Virus record (IMG/VR): IMGVR_UViG_3300008117_000025
Coordinates: 62,001 to 126,000 of that record
Origin: a virus
Strand: one strand, 5' to 3'
Length of the DNA: 64,000 nt
The stretch's first letter is position 1; each line of letters begins with the position of its first letter. Below are positions 24,134 to 32,273 of this stretch, one piece after another. Below the pieces are notes generated by a model, which saw only the letters and a program-made list of their open reading frames with translations, was not told the DNA's origin and made no database searches. The position numbers were made by a program, and so were the translations under genes.

Positions 24134-25843
24134 TTATGCAGGGAATGTAGCGCCGGTTGGTTGTACGTTAAAGTTCAAGATAATGAATTCAGCAGTCTTA
24201 GTTGGTTGGATGTAGATCTGGCCTACTAATTGGTTGCGATCAATTACATCAGGTGTATTATTGGAATCATCCATTACTACCTTGTAAGCATATAAACCTT
24301 GACGTTGTACTACTGATTCAAGGTATGGATTAACTTGAGATAAAAAGCGATTGCGAGTAACGTTAGTGTTTTGTTCAAATACTAAATTATTACCTACTTG
24401 ACCAATATAGTCTTTTAATGCAATCAACAAACGACGAACGTTTACACGGTCAAGAGCTGTTTGTTTTTTCTGCAATGTTTTCTGACCAAATACTACAACC
24501 CCTTCTCCAGGGAATGTAGCTAATGGGTTAACATTTGCTTCATATAATGTATCGCGATCGCTTTGAGATAATTTTCTTTCAGCACGTAATACTGAAGGAA
24601 CACCACCACGATTTAAACCGGCAGGTGCAAACCATTCAGCACCAACTTGGTCGTTGAATGCAAATACACCACCCATTACTGTTGGAGCGGGAGCCCATAC
24701 TGCTTTACCTAAACCTGAGCTGAATAATTGAACCCAGGGATAGTAAGTAGCTGCGTAGTTGCTTGGTTGGCCAGCAGCAGCATTAGCAGCAGCTGAAATT
24801 GAAGTACCATAAACACCGGTTCCTACAATTGCAATTGCATCACCACGTCCTTCAGCTGTTGAGATTAATTGTGAAGCAGCGCTACAATCTAAACCAACAC
24901 CAGGAGCAAGCAATACATTAAATTGGTATTCATCCTTATTAGTTAAAATACCAAAAGCAGTAACATAATCAGCCGGAGCAAATCCTTGAATATTAGTTGT
25001 AGTAATATTTTCGTTCATAAGTTGAACAGTAGCTGTTGCTGCAACAGCACCCCCAAATGAACCACTTCCTAGAGCTGGTAGGCTACCACTGTATTGGGTT
25101 GCTTTAAAATTACCGTTATTGTCAATAGAATCTACTTGTGGTTTAGATATAGATTTAACACGAATGTATTGAGAAGCATTTGCGTAAGAACCAACGTAAT
25201 TGATGATATTGTTTGTAGCATCATATACTGGTTTTGAATCGCCTATTACACGAGAAATGTAGTTAGGTAACATTGGATCTAATGATAAGTTAGCCCAAGT
25301 TTCTAGATAATTCCTTTGAGCATTATTATCATTACCAGCACGAACTGCTAAAGTAAAGGTACCGCTTCCAGTATTTACATTTGTAACTTCCCAACGAACA
25401 TTCATTGCACTACCACTAGGTAAGGCACCACCAACTTCAGTACCACCAGCACTGTTCATTTGATTGCCCCAAGCTAATGTTTCAAGTACAAATGAATTAT
25501 CAATAGAATCATCATCAATATCAGCTACTGAAGAACTTGCATAAGTACTAAGATTAGCACTGCCACTAATAATTCTGGTAACTAATAATGTCTGACCGCC
25601 ATTTTGGAAGAAATCCTTAGCGGCTAAAGAAGTTAAATATTCATAGTAGTAACTACCACTTTTGAATGTTTCTCCGAATTTGGATACATATTCACTATAA
25701 GAAGTAACATAGGTAGGAACAAATGGTTGACCCATTACGGTTGGACCAACAACAGCGGTTGCTGCACCTACGATACCTCTTTGAACCAATGATTGATCTG
25801 ATTCATTTTGGAATACGCCAGGAGATAAGATTTTTTCTGCCAT
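24134..25843 (-). CDS. contractile tail sheath protein, gp18-like
   Basis: This is the 569-residue sheath subunit that contracts to drive the tube through the envelope. The N-terminus KILSPGVFQNESDQS and the C-terminus, with PTKTAEFIILNFNVQPTG, are characteristic of sheath proteins, whose two ends link neighbouring subunits. The C-terminal domain includes WAPAGLNRGGVPSV and GEGVVVFGQKTL, which are conserved blocks. The middle (about 90-290) is a Ser/Thr/Asn-rich variable surface domain. The tube gene follows. Confidence 0.95.
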   Translation of the reverse strand: MAEKILSPGVFQNESDQSLVQRGIVGAATAVVGPTVMGQPFVPTYVTSYSEYVSKFGETFKSGSYYYEYLTSLAAKDFFQNGGQTLLVTRIISGSANLSTYASSSVADIDDDSIDNSFVLETLAWGNQMNSAGGTEVGGALPSGSAMNVRWEVTNVNTGSGTFTLAVRAGNDNNAQRNYLETWANLSLDPMLPNYISRVIGDSKPVYDATNNIINYVGSYANASQYIRVKSISKPQVDSIDNNGNFKATQYSGSLPALGSGSFGGAVAATATVQLMNENITTTNIQGFAPADYVTAFGILTNKDEYQFNVLLAPGVGLDCSAASQLISTAEGRGDAIAIVGTGVYGTSISAAANAAAGQPSNYAATYYPWVQLFSSGLGKAVWAPAPTVMGGVFAFNDQVGAEWFAPAGLNRGGVPSVLRAERKLSQSDRDTLYEANVNPLATFPGEGVVVFGQKTLQKKQTALDRVNVRRLLIALKDYIGQVGNNLVFEQNTNVTRNRFLSQVNPYLESVVQRQGLYAYKVVMDDSNNTPDVIDRNQLVGQIYIQPTKTAEFIILNFNVQPTGATFPA

Positions 25844-25887
25844 TTTGTATAATTGTTTTTGAAAATTTTAATAGGATTGACCTAATA

Positions 25888-25895
25888 ATAAATAT
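25888..25895 (-). promoter_or_regulatory. ATATTTAT element before the sheath gene
   Basis: The copy lies 44 bases before the sheath ATG, within a 76-base gap that otherwise holds only AT-rich sequence. Confidence 0.45.
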
Positions 25896-25919
25896 CCAAA
25901 AATCACTATAAAACGCAGA

Positions 25920-26189
25920 TTACTGTTGAATAGGCGTGATTTCTCCCGTTTCGGGATTAATAGAACCCGTTCCGTATTTATCCTGAAGGGATTTAATTAG
26001 GTCGTTTTCTTTTTGTTCAATTGTAGCAAGATCACTTAGCAATGTTTTTTTATTGCTTTCAAGTTTTTCGGCTTGCTCTACCAATGCTAAACGCTGCGCT
26101 TCAGCTACACCAATTTCGAATAGTGTTTGGTTGTACTTAGACTGGAGGTCTTTAATTGATTGTAATTCTTCTTGTGTTAGTTGTGTCAT
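25920..26189 (-). CDS. small coiled-coil protein, 89 aa
   Basis: Residues 5-68 form a continuous predicted coiled coil rich in Glu, Gln, Leu and Lys. The end reads KYGTGSINPETGEITP. The same end pattern (KYGDGSLDLNTGEIIP) is found in the protein two genes upstream, so the two are paralogues on either side of a zinc-ribbon gene. Function unknown; likely a virion or assembly factor because it precedes the sheath gene. Confidence 0.65.
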   Translation of the reverse strand: MTQLTQEELQSIKDLQSKYNQTLFEIGVAEAQRLALVEQAEKLESNKKTLLSDLATIEQKENDLIKSLQDKYGTGSINPETGEITPIQQ

Positions 26190-26195
26190 AACGTT

Positions 26196-26429
26196 TTATT
26201 TCTCCCATTTAGCTAATGGGCAAGCTTGAGGACCTGGTTTAGGGGAAAATACTTTTTTACTTAGTGGACAACCACATTGACCACAAATAAATGAATTAAT
26301 TGCAGTAATGTAAGTTTTTTTCTCACATGAATCACAAACAGTAGCACGATATTCGGCCACTGCTTGTTGTTCAGGTGTTGGGTTAGTAGCAGTAACCCAC
26401 GATTTAAATATTTCAGATATTTTGTTCAT
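26196..26429 (-). CDS. zinc-ribbon protein, 77 aa
   Basis: Two Cys pairs are visible, CDSC (about residues 31-34) and CGQCGC (about 48-53), with a further late Cys in PQACPLAKW, which is a zinc-ribbon arrangement. I take the start at 26429 (MNKISEIFKSW) rather than 26453, because it fits the small overlap with the upstream gene and removes a stray hydrophobic MKLFLLIP. Similar small Cys-rich proteins are common in T4-like phages. Function unknown; nucleic acid or protein binding is plausible. Confidence 0.72.
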   Translation of the reverse strand: MNKISEIFKSWVTATNPTPEQQAVAEYRATVCDSCEKKTYITAINSFICGQCGCPLSKKVFSPKPGPQACPLAKWEK

Positions 26430-26667
26430 CGGTATTAAAAGGAATAATTTCACCTGTATTTAAATCAAGACTACCATCACCATATTTAATAGAAAGTTTA
26501 TTATAATATTCCTGCTCTTGATTAGCAACATTTTTAAAAGAAGCAAGTAATGTTTCTTTTTCAATGCGATTTTTACCTAAAGCAAAAGTAATATTATCTT
26601 TTTGAGCCTTAAATGATTTAATCTGAAGTAATTCTTCTTCAGCAATAAACTTAGATTCGTCACTCAT
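26413..26667 (-). CDS. small coiled-coil protein, 84 aa
   Basis: An 84-residue helical protein, with a coiled coil from about residue 8 to 60 and a short tail KYGDGSLDLNTGEIIP. It is a paralogue of the 89-residue protein at 25920-26189. It shares a base with the upstream membrane-protein gene (stop/start overlap) and overlaps the zinc-ribbon gene. Function unknown. Confidence 0.65.
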   Translation of the reverse strand: MSDESKFIAEEELLQIKSFKAQKDNITFALGKNRIEKETLLASFKNVANQEQEYYNKLSIKYGDGSLDLNTGEIIPFNTDEQNI

Positions 26668-26969
26668 TATTTGGTCTTTTTAGAAGATTTTTTATTAGAT
26701 GTTTTTGCAGATTGCTTTGCAGGTTGTTGAACTGGTTGTTTTTTAGTTAAAACCTTTTTTTTAGCTTCTTTTAAAGTAGCAAGTTCTTCATCTGATGCAA
26801 TAGGTTCAACTGGTACTAATACTGGTGTTTCAGCTAGAACAACTGTTGGACGATCAGCGCCGTTGTCAGATACAACATCTTGTGGTGGGAATGAAGATTT
26901 CTTTTTGCTGTTTAAAATAACTGCAGCTACAATACCAGCTACAATAAGTACAATGATAAGTAATGTCAT
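26667..26969 (-). CDS. single-pass membrane protein, 100 aa
   Basis: Residues 2-20 (TLLIIVLIVAGIVAAVILN) form an N-terminal membrane anchor, followed by a Pro/Val/Glu-rich middle and a very basic C-terminus with many Lys and Ser. The topology would place the basic tail in the cytoplasm. It begins the small-gene run between the glycosyltransferases and the sheath gene and has its own ATATTTAT element. Function unknown. Confidence 0.65.
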   Translation of the reverse strand: MTLLIIVLIVAGIVAAVILNSKKKSSFPPQDVVSDNGADRPTVVLAETPVLVPVEPIASDEELATLKEAKKKVLTKKQPVQQPAKQSAKTSNKKSSKKTK

Positions 26970-26990
26970 AAAATTGTTTTTGTTTCGTAT

Positions 26991-26998
26991 ATAAATAT
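26991..26998 (-). promoter_or_regulatory. ATATTTAT element before the membrane protein gene
   Basis: The copy lies 21 bases before the ATG at 26969, between the last glycosyltransferase gene and the small-protein run. Confidence 0.45.
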
Positions 26999-27007
26999 AT
27001 AATAAGA

Positions 27008-29104
27008 TTATGAGACAACCAAAATTTTCTCTAAGGTTTTTATTACTCTATCTGAAGATATTTCTTTAGAACATTCAAATTGGTGTTGTGTTCCTTTATG
27101 TACGGGGCACCAATTCCAATCACCTGCATCTAGCCTATGTGAGTTGAAACAACCCCTACATTTACCTAAAGGTGCATCAATGTGGTAACAACTAGTAGGT
27201 TCAGTATATTCTTCAGTAAAGCCAGATACTATTATTGTAGGTGTATCTGTAGCCCATGATAGCCAACTTAATCCACTGCTAATTCCTATAAATGCTTCAG
27301 ATTCATTAAGTACTTTTACAGTTGATTCCATATCAAATGAGTCAGGATACTTAATTCCAGTTGGGTTTTTATTTCCCATATATCCGTTTTCTTCTCTAGA
27401 TAACATTACTACTTCATATCCTTGATCTTTACACCAATCAACTACTTCTTGCCACCCTGTTGGATTATTCCAATATTTAGCTTGTGCTGTACTGTGAACA
27501 GCAATAGCAATTTGTTTTTTCTTTGCAACTAATGGCTTTTTTAATTTTGGTTTTACTTCTATAAAATCTAATCCTAGAATATCAGATGCTGTTTTCTGAA
27601 GGTTTTGTTGTTTAATGTCAAAAGGATTTTTATTAAAGTCAACATTATCATCACTATTGTAAAACCACCCTATAACATACATTGCGTATAAATTGTAAAC
27701 TGTATCTCCCGGTTTAACAAATTCAATTTCTGGGTATTGTGATTGGAAGAAATAATTATGAAATGTAGAGCAAATAACTTTACATTTGTGTTTTTTTCTA
27801 AATTCTTCAACATATGGAAACCAAGCTAAAGTATCACCCAATGATTTAGAATCTAAAGCAATATATACTCTTTTATCTTTAAGATCTAAATCATGTTGAT
27901 ATAATAAATTACCATTCTCATCTTCAATCTTTATTCTCCAATCTATATAATATTGTTTACTTGTTCTAACCCAACAATTACTTTCTATTTCTTGAGAATA
28001 TTCTACTGTGTTTGTTTTTTTATTAATAAAGCTTACTTTATGTTTTTTATAAGGTGAGTCTAACACTTCAGCAAAAGGACCATTAATAAAATTAATATTA
28101 AATTTAGGAATGTTTACTTTTGAAGGTATTCCTAGTTTTTTTGTTGATTTATAAATAGATATTAATTGATCTTTCATATTTATTTTATTGTCTTCATATT
28201 TTTTTAATAAATCTTTTGTTCTATTTTTCCAAGATAAATCTAATGCCTGTTGTCTTGCCCTAGATGAATATAATGTATGTGAATTAAATTTAATTTTATT
28301 AAAAGCATCAACAATTTCATCTACATCTCGATTTACAGCTATCATTCCCTTTAGTAAGTTATTATCCTCAAAAGTTCCAATAACAGGTAAGCCAGAAGCT
28401 AACGCTTCTAATAATGTTAAATTAGGATGTCCAGCCTCTAATATAGAAGCATGGATAAATACACTATGTTCTTTGTATATATTTTTTAATTGTTCTTCAT
28501 TAAGATCATATAAAATAGTTAATTTATCATAATCTGAAGGGAAGGTATCAAAATAGTTTTTATTATTACTTGGTCCGGCTATTGTAATAGGTAAATCTAG
28601 TTGTTTTGCTGCTTCAATAGCATATCCAAATCCTTTTCTGTCTTCGGCTTGATTATGAATAAATCCATTATTTGCTACACATAATAATTTGTGTTCTTTA
28701 AATTCTCCCGGAGTAAAATAGTCTGTATTTACTCCATGTGAAAAATATTCAGGTATTCCTTCAAAGTAATCAACTAAAAATTTAGCAGGCACAAAGGCTT
28801 TTTTAGCATTCTTGATTGCTTGTAAATTTTCTTTATAGGCAGTAGAATCTTTTCCATATAAAAAGGCATGATGGTCATGCATAGTAAAATAATATGGTAT
28901 TCCACGTTCATGTGCTAAATTAGCTAAATTAGCAACATGAATATGTACTACATCATAATCTTTTACATCATCTAAATATAATATTTGTGAATCATGTCCT
29001 AATTCTAATAGGGCATTGTGTGTCTCCCATATAATTTTTTCTACGGCTCCCCATCCATTTGGGGGAATAGGAATTAAACCAGGCGTAACATTAATTATTT
29101 TCAT
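27008..29104 (-). CDS. GT4 glycosyltransferase fused to TibC-like heptosyltransferase
   Basis: The 698-residue protein has two parts. Residues 1 to ~290 resemble a GT4 enzyme (N-terminal PPNGWGAVEKIIWE and the donor-site HPNLTLLEALASGLPVIG near 235). Residues ~395-698 resemble bacterial autotransporter heptosyltransferases (TibC/Aah family): KSLGDTLAWFPYVEEF, ISSGLSWLSWATDTP, and the late metal-finger cysteines C649, C652, C666 and C678. Family members attach heptose to Ser residues of adhesins. Next to genes for long Ser/Thr-rich fibres, this suggests glycosylation of phage proteins. The sugar donor and target are inferred. It shares four bases with the upstream GT2 gene. Confidence 0.82.
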   Translation of the reverse strand: MKIINVTPGLIPIPPNGWGAVEKIIWETHNALLELGHDSQILYLDDVKDYDVVHIHVANLANLAHERGIPYYFTMHDHHAFLYGKDSTAYKENLQAIKNAKKAFVPAKFLVDYFEGIPEYFSHGVNTDYFTPGEFKEHKLLCVANNGFIHNQAEDRKGFGYAIEAAKQLDLPITIAGPSNNKNYFDTFPSDYDKLTILYDLNEEQLKNIYKEHSVFIHASILEAGHPNLTLLEALASGLPVIGTFEDNNLLKGMIAVNRDVDEIVDAFNKIKFNSHTLYSSRARQQALDLSWKNRTKDLLKKYEDNKINMKDQLISIYKSTKKLGIPSKVNIPKFNINFINGPFAEVLDSPYKKHKVSFINKKTNTVEYSQEIESNCWVRTSKQYYIDWRIKIEDENGNLLYQHDLDLKDKRVYIALDSKSLGDTLAWFPYVEEFRKKHKCKVICSTFHNYFFQSQYPEIEFVKPGDTVYNLYAMYVIGWFYNSDDNVDFNKNPFDIKQQNLQKTASDILGLDFIEVKPKLKKPLVAKKKQIAIAVHSTAQAKYWNNPTGWQEVVDWCKDQGYEVVMLSREENGYMGNKNPTGIKYPDSFDMESTVKVLNESEAFIGISSGLSWLSWATDTPTIIVSGFTEEYTEPTSCYHIDAPLGKCRGCFNSHRLDAGDWNWCPVHKGTQHQFECSKEISSDRVIKTLEKILVVS

Positions 29105-30201
29105 TTTATTATATTAATAATTGATTGATAAGCTGCAAAATAATAACATTGATAATATTGAGGTATTCTAGATAATAATATATTAGTATATGGATTTTCG
29201 GCTTGGTTCCAAATTACAAGTTGGCATTTTTTTATGTTGTATTGCCTATCAGTATTTAAAAAATAATCTAGATCAGATTCATCTCTTAATACACAAACTA
29301 ATGCATCCTCATCTCCATCTATTTTATTTATATTTAATTCATGATCAAAAAATAATTCTTTAAGTAATGAATATTTTTTAAAATCTAATTGTCTATCTAA
29401 GTAAACTATTTTTTGTTGAGTATTTACATTATTTAAATGATGATCCATTAAACATAAAGATTCTTTATGAATAGGTTCAAAATATCTATTAAATGTATCT
29501 ATATCTTTATTAATACGCCTATTATTAACTTTTTTTATTAATTCACTACCTTCATCTACAGATTCATTTGCATAGAAGGTATGAGATATAGAATTTTCTC
29601 TATAGTTATAATAATATAAGTTTCTAGGGAGATGAAGTATTTTACCTTGTTCCTCTAAAGTACACAATATAGCTAAATCATTATAATAATATTTCATCCA
29701 ACCATTTGGATTAAAATCATAATCTATATTTGGGTTATTTCTCCATGCTCTTAAATAAGTTAAATAACCACAAGTCATATTTTTTTGGTCTGTAAAATCG
29801 GGATTGTGAAAATTCATCCAGTTTCCATCTTCTCTAAATGCGTTTCCAGCACCAGCAATTGCTATTGTATCTGGAAATTTGGTGAAGAAGTGATGGTATA
29901 CTTCTAATGCTTTAGGTAGAGGATAATCATCTTGATCTGCTTGTATTATTATTTCTGCTTCTTTGCAAAAATTTTGTGGGTTATAAAACATTTCTTTTTT
30001 GAAAGATTGTTCTACATACTTTACCTTTCTATCCCTACTAGAAATATATGATAAAATTTCTTTAGCATCTTCCGCATCAGATGAAAAATCGTCAGTAACT
30101 ATCCATTCCCAATTTGTATATGTTTGGGATTTTATTTTCTCATATAGTCTAGAAATAAAATGAGAACCATTATAAAAACTAGTAATTATAGTAAATTTCA
30201 T
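29101..30201 (-). CDS. GT2-family glycosyltransferase
   Basis: The N-terminal domain (FTIITSFYNGSHFISRLYEK, a VTDDFSSD segment, and ADQDDYPLP near residue 92) is a GT-A fold family 2 transferase, with the DxD metal-binding motif. The C-terminal ~110 residues (from about 255) look like a separate, smaller domain with no clear match. It lies between two unknown GT-A-like genes and the heptosyltransferase fusion in one tightly packed run. Confidence 0.85.
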   Translation of the reverse strand: MKFTIITSFYNGSHFISRLYEKIKSQTYTNWEWIVTDDFSSDAEDAKEILSYISSRDRKVKYVEQSFKKEMFYNPQNFCKEAEIIIQADQDDYPLPKALEVYHHFFTKFPDTIAIAGAGNAFREDGNWMNFHNPDFTDQKNMTCGYLTYLRAWRNNPNIDYDFNPNGWMKYYYNDLAILCTLEEQGKILHLPRNLYYYNYRENSISHTFYANESVDEGSELIKKVNNRRINKDIDTFNRYFEPIHKESLCLMDHHLNNVNTQQKIVYLDRQLDFKKYSLLKELFFDHELNINKIDGDEDALVCVLRDESDLDYFLNTDRQYNIKKCQLVIWNQAENPYTNILLSRIPQYYQCYYFAAYQSIINIIK

Positions 30202-30202
30202 A

Positions 30203-31186
30203 TTATTTAAATTCTACAAAGCTATTGCTATTAATTATTTGATCTTTTGTATATGTTATAACAGTATTTCCTAATCTTATAGTAAGATGGTTATTTGATT
30301 GTAAATGAGAAGGGAGTGGATTGGATTCATATTGACTTAGTAAATTTATAGTATCAATAAATTCATCATTTATATATAAATCTGCATATTGATTTTCATG
30401 AACAATATCAATACTATTCATATAAAAATAAGCAAAATCTGATGTGTTTTTTATTTTTAATAATTTAATATCAAGCTGATTGTTATCATCTTTAAGTCTG
30501 TTAATGTTTATTTTACTATTGGTAAAATAGTCATAGACTTGAGTTCCTTGTATTAATAGAGCATTATCTAAATAATTGTTTTGTTTTAAATTACAATAAA
30601 AGAAATTCTCTAATACTCCAAAACTTCCGATTTGACCACATAAATTTTGATAATCACCTACTGTTTTACATATAGGAAAAACCTTATTGAAAAAATCTAC
30701 TTTAGTGTAGAAAAATATTGTTTGTATACAATTATCAATTAAAAAGAAAAATGCTTCTTTATTGTTTTTTATTGTTTCTAATTTGGTATTTTTTAGTTGT
30801 TCTATGTCTTCTTTAGAAAATATAGAATCCCCTTCTACATAATAAAATCCATCATAATAATCTTTAATAAACGAAACTGCGCTCATCATAGATTTATATA
30901 TAGCGTATGAGTGATGATTATGGCCATTTTCACCATAATGATATTCTAAATAAAATTTAGGAGTATGAACGTAAAAATAAACATTTTCATTTATAAAAAA
31001 CTCATTTCTAATATCGTAAATATAATAATTTACTAATGATTGTATTTCTATATCTGCAGGATAATGAGTTACAAGTAATATATCAAAATGTTGATTTAAA
31101 CTTAATATTGTATCTTTTAATATTTGTTTTCTACTATCAGTAGAAGGATATCCACCTATAACAACAAGATCTCTATTATTTGACAT
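30203..31186 (-). CDS. putative glycosyltransferase, paralogue A
   Basis: The 327-residue protein begins with a VVIGGYPSTDSRKQIL segment, then IYDIRNEFF, and has FYYVEGDSIFS (about residue 115), which resembles the DxD/ExD nucleotide-sugar site of GT-A enzymes. The C-terminal ~90 residues form a beta-rich domain (FAYFYMNSIDIVHENQYADL and onwards). It is related in layout to the next upstream protein (31190-32269). I cannot place it in a named family; a glycosyltransferase role is inferred from motif and context. Confidence 0.6.
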   Translation of the reverse strand: MSNNRDLVVIGGYPSTDSRKQILKDTILSLNQHFDILLVTHYPADIEIQSLVNYYIYDIRNEFFINENVYFYVHTPKFYLEYHYGENGHNHHSYAIYKSMMSAVSFIKDYYDGFYYVEGDSIFSKEDIEQLKNTKLETIKNNKEAFFFLIDNCIQTIFFYTKVDFFNKVFPICKTVGDYQNLCGQIGSFGVLENFFYCNLKQNNYLDNALLIQGTQVYDYFTNSKININRLKDDNNQLDIKLLKIKNTSDFAYFYMNSIDIVHENQYADLYINDEFIDTINLLSQYESNPLPSHLQSNNHLTIRLGNTVITYTKDQIINSNSFVEFK

Positions 31187-31189
31187 AAT

Positions 31190-32269
31190 TTAATTTAAAA
31201 CAAGTATGTTATTTATTAAATGTATATTATCTTTATTAATAATTACAGATCTAGTTTGATGATCATTCATAGTAATTTGTACTTCTACATTTTCTTCTGT
31301 TAAATCAAACGTTTCTACATAATTATCATTACTACTATATAAGTTATGTTCTATAATTTGTGGTTCTTGATTATTTCTTAGTATTTTAACAATAGATTTA
31401 TTATTATTTTCTGAACTACAATTCCATGTTATTATAGCAAATTTAGTATTGTCTGTAGGGGTATATTGTGGATCAACTCCTTCAACCGTATATCCTACTC
31501 TATGAATAGATGATATAAATCCATCTATTATCAGATCAGATTCTGAGGGGGATATAAGGGTATTCCAGGAAGAATCAGGGAAATCATCAAATATTATATT
31601 TGCTTGTTTATTTACTACATTATCAAACCCTCCTTCTGAGGATCTAACTATATTAAGAACAAACTCTTCAGCAATCATGAAATTTTCATCACTATTGAAA
31701 TTTCGTTTTGCTATAATATAATCATCTTCATTGTTTATTTTGGGGAAAATTTCAGTAAAATAATCTAAAGCAAAATACCAGAATTGGAAACAAATATATT
31801 TGTTTTGGTTTATATAGATGTATCCCTTTTTATTTTGTTCTTGGGTTTCAGCTATAATATTTTTAACATTTTCTATACTAGGAACTGTACAGTCATATTC
31901 TATTCTAAAAAAATGGGTATAACCTAAAGATAAGGCTAAATTAGTAGAATGATATAAATTAGACAAAACAGACAAACCATGTTTTTGAAATGCTTTAATT
32001 GCTATTGAAAAATATTTGTGGTTATCTCTATACCACATAGCAATAGTTTCTACATCTGAATAGTCTTTTTTAAATAGTCTGTTATTGTGATCGTATAGAA
32101 GATAATCTACTTCATCAATTAATGCTTGTTCAAATTTACTGTTTGTCACCAACATTATGGGGAGACCAGTTTTTTTAATAGAAGATAAATAATTTTTAAA
32201 AGTTCTTACACAATTGTCATTGTGAAAAAAAGCATCTACTATTATAATAGGTTTTATTTCTGGAGGCAT
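31190..32269 (-). CDS. putative glycosyltransferase, paralogue B
   Basis: The 359-residue protein has the same plan as its neighbour: IIIVDAFFHNDNCVRTFKNY at the N-terminus, a LYDHNNRLF segment, THFFRIEYDCTVPS near residue 120 (candidate metal/sugar site) and a C-terminal beta-rich domain ending INKDNIHLINNILVLN. The C-terminal domains of the two proteins share the pattern of alternating short beta strands. It sits between the four-domain transferase and paralogue A, separated by a few bases. Confidence 0.6.
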   Translation of the reverse strand: MPPEIKPIIIVDAFFHNDNCVRTFKNYLSSIKKTGLPIMLVTNSKFEQALIDEVDYLLYDHNNRLFKKDYSDVETIAMWYRDNHKYFSIAIKAFQKHGLSVLSNLYHSTNLALSLGYTHFFRIEYDCTVPSIENVKNIIAETQEQNKKGYIYINQNKYICFQFWYFALDYFTEIFPKINNEDDYIIAKRNFNSDENFMIAEEFVLNIVRSSEGGFDNVVNKQANIIFDDFPDSSWNTLISPSESDLIIDGFISSIHRVGYTVEGVDPQYTPTDNTKFAIITWNCSSENNNKSIVKILRNNQEPQIIEHNLYSSNDNYVETFDLTEENVEVQITMNDHQTRSVIINKDNIHLINNILVLN

Positions 32270-32273
32270 AGTG

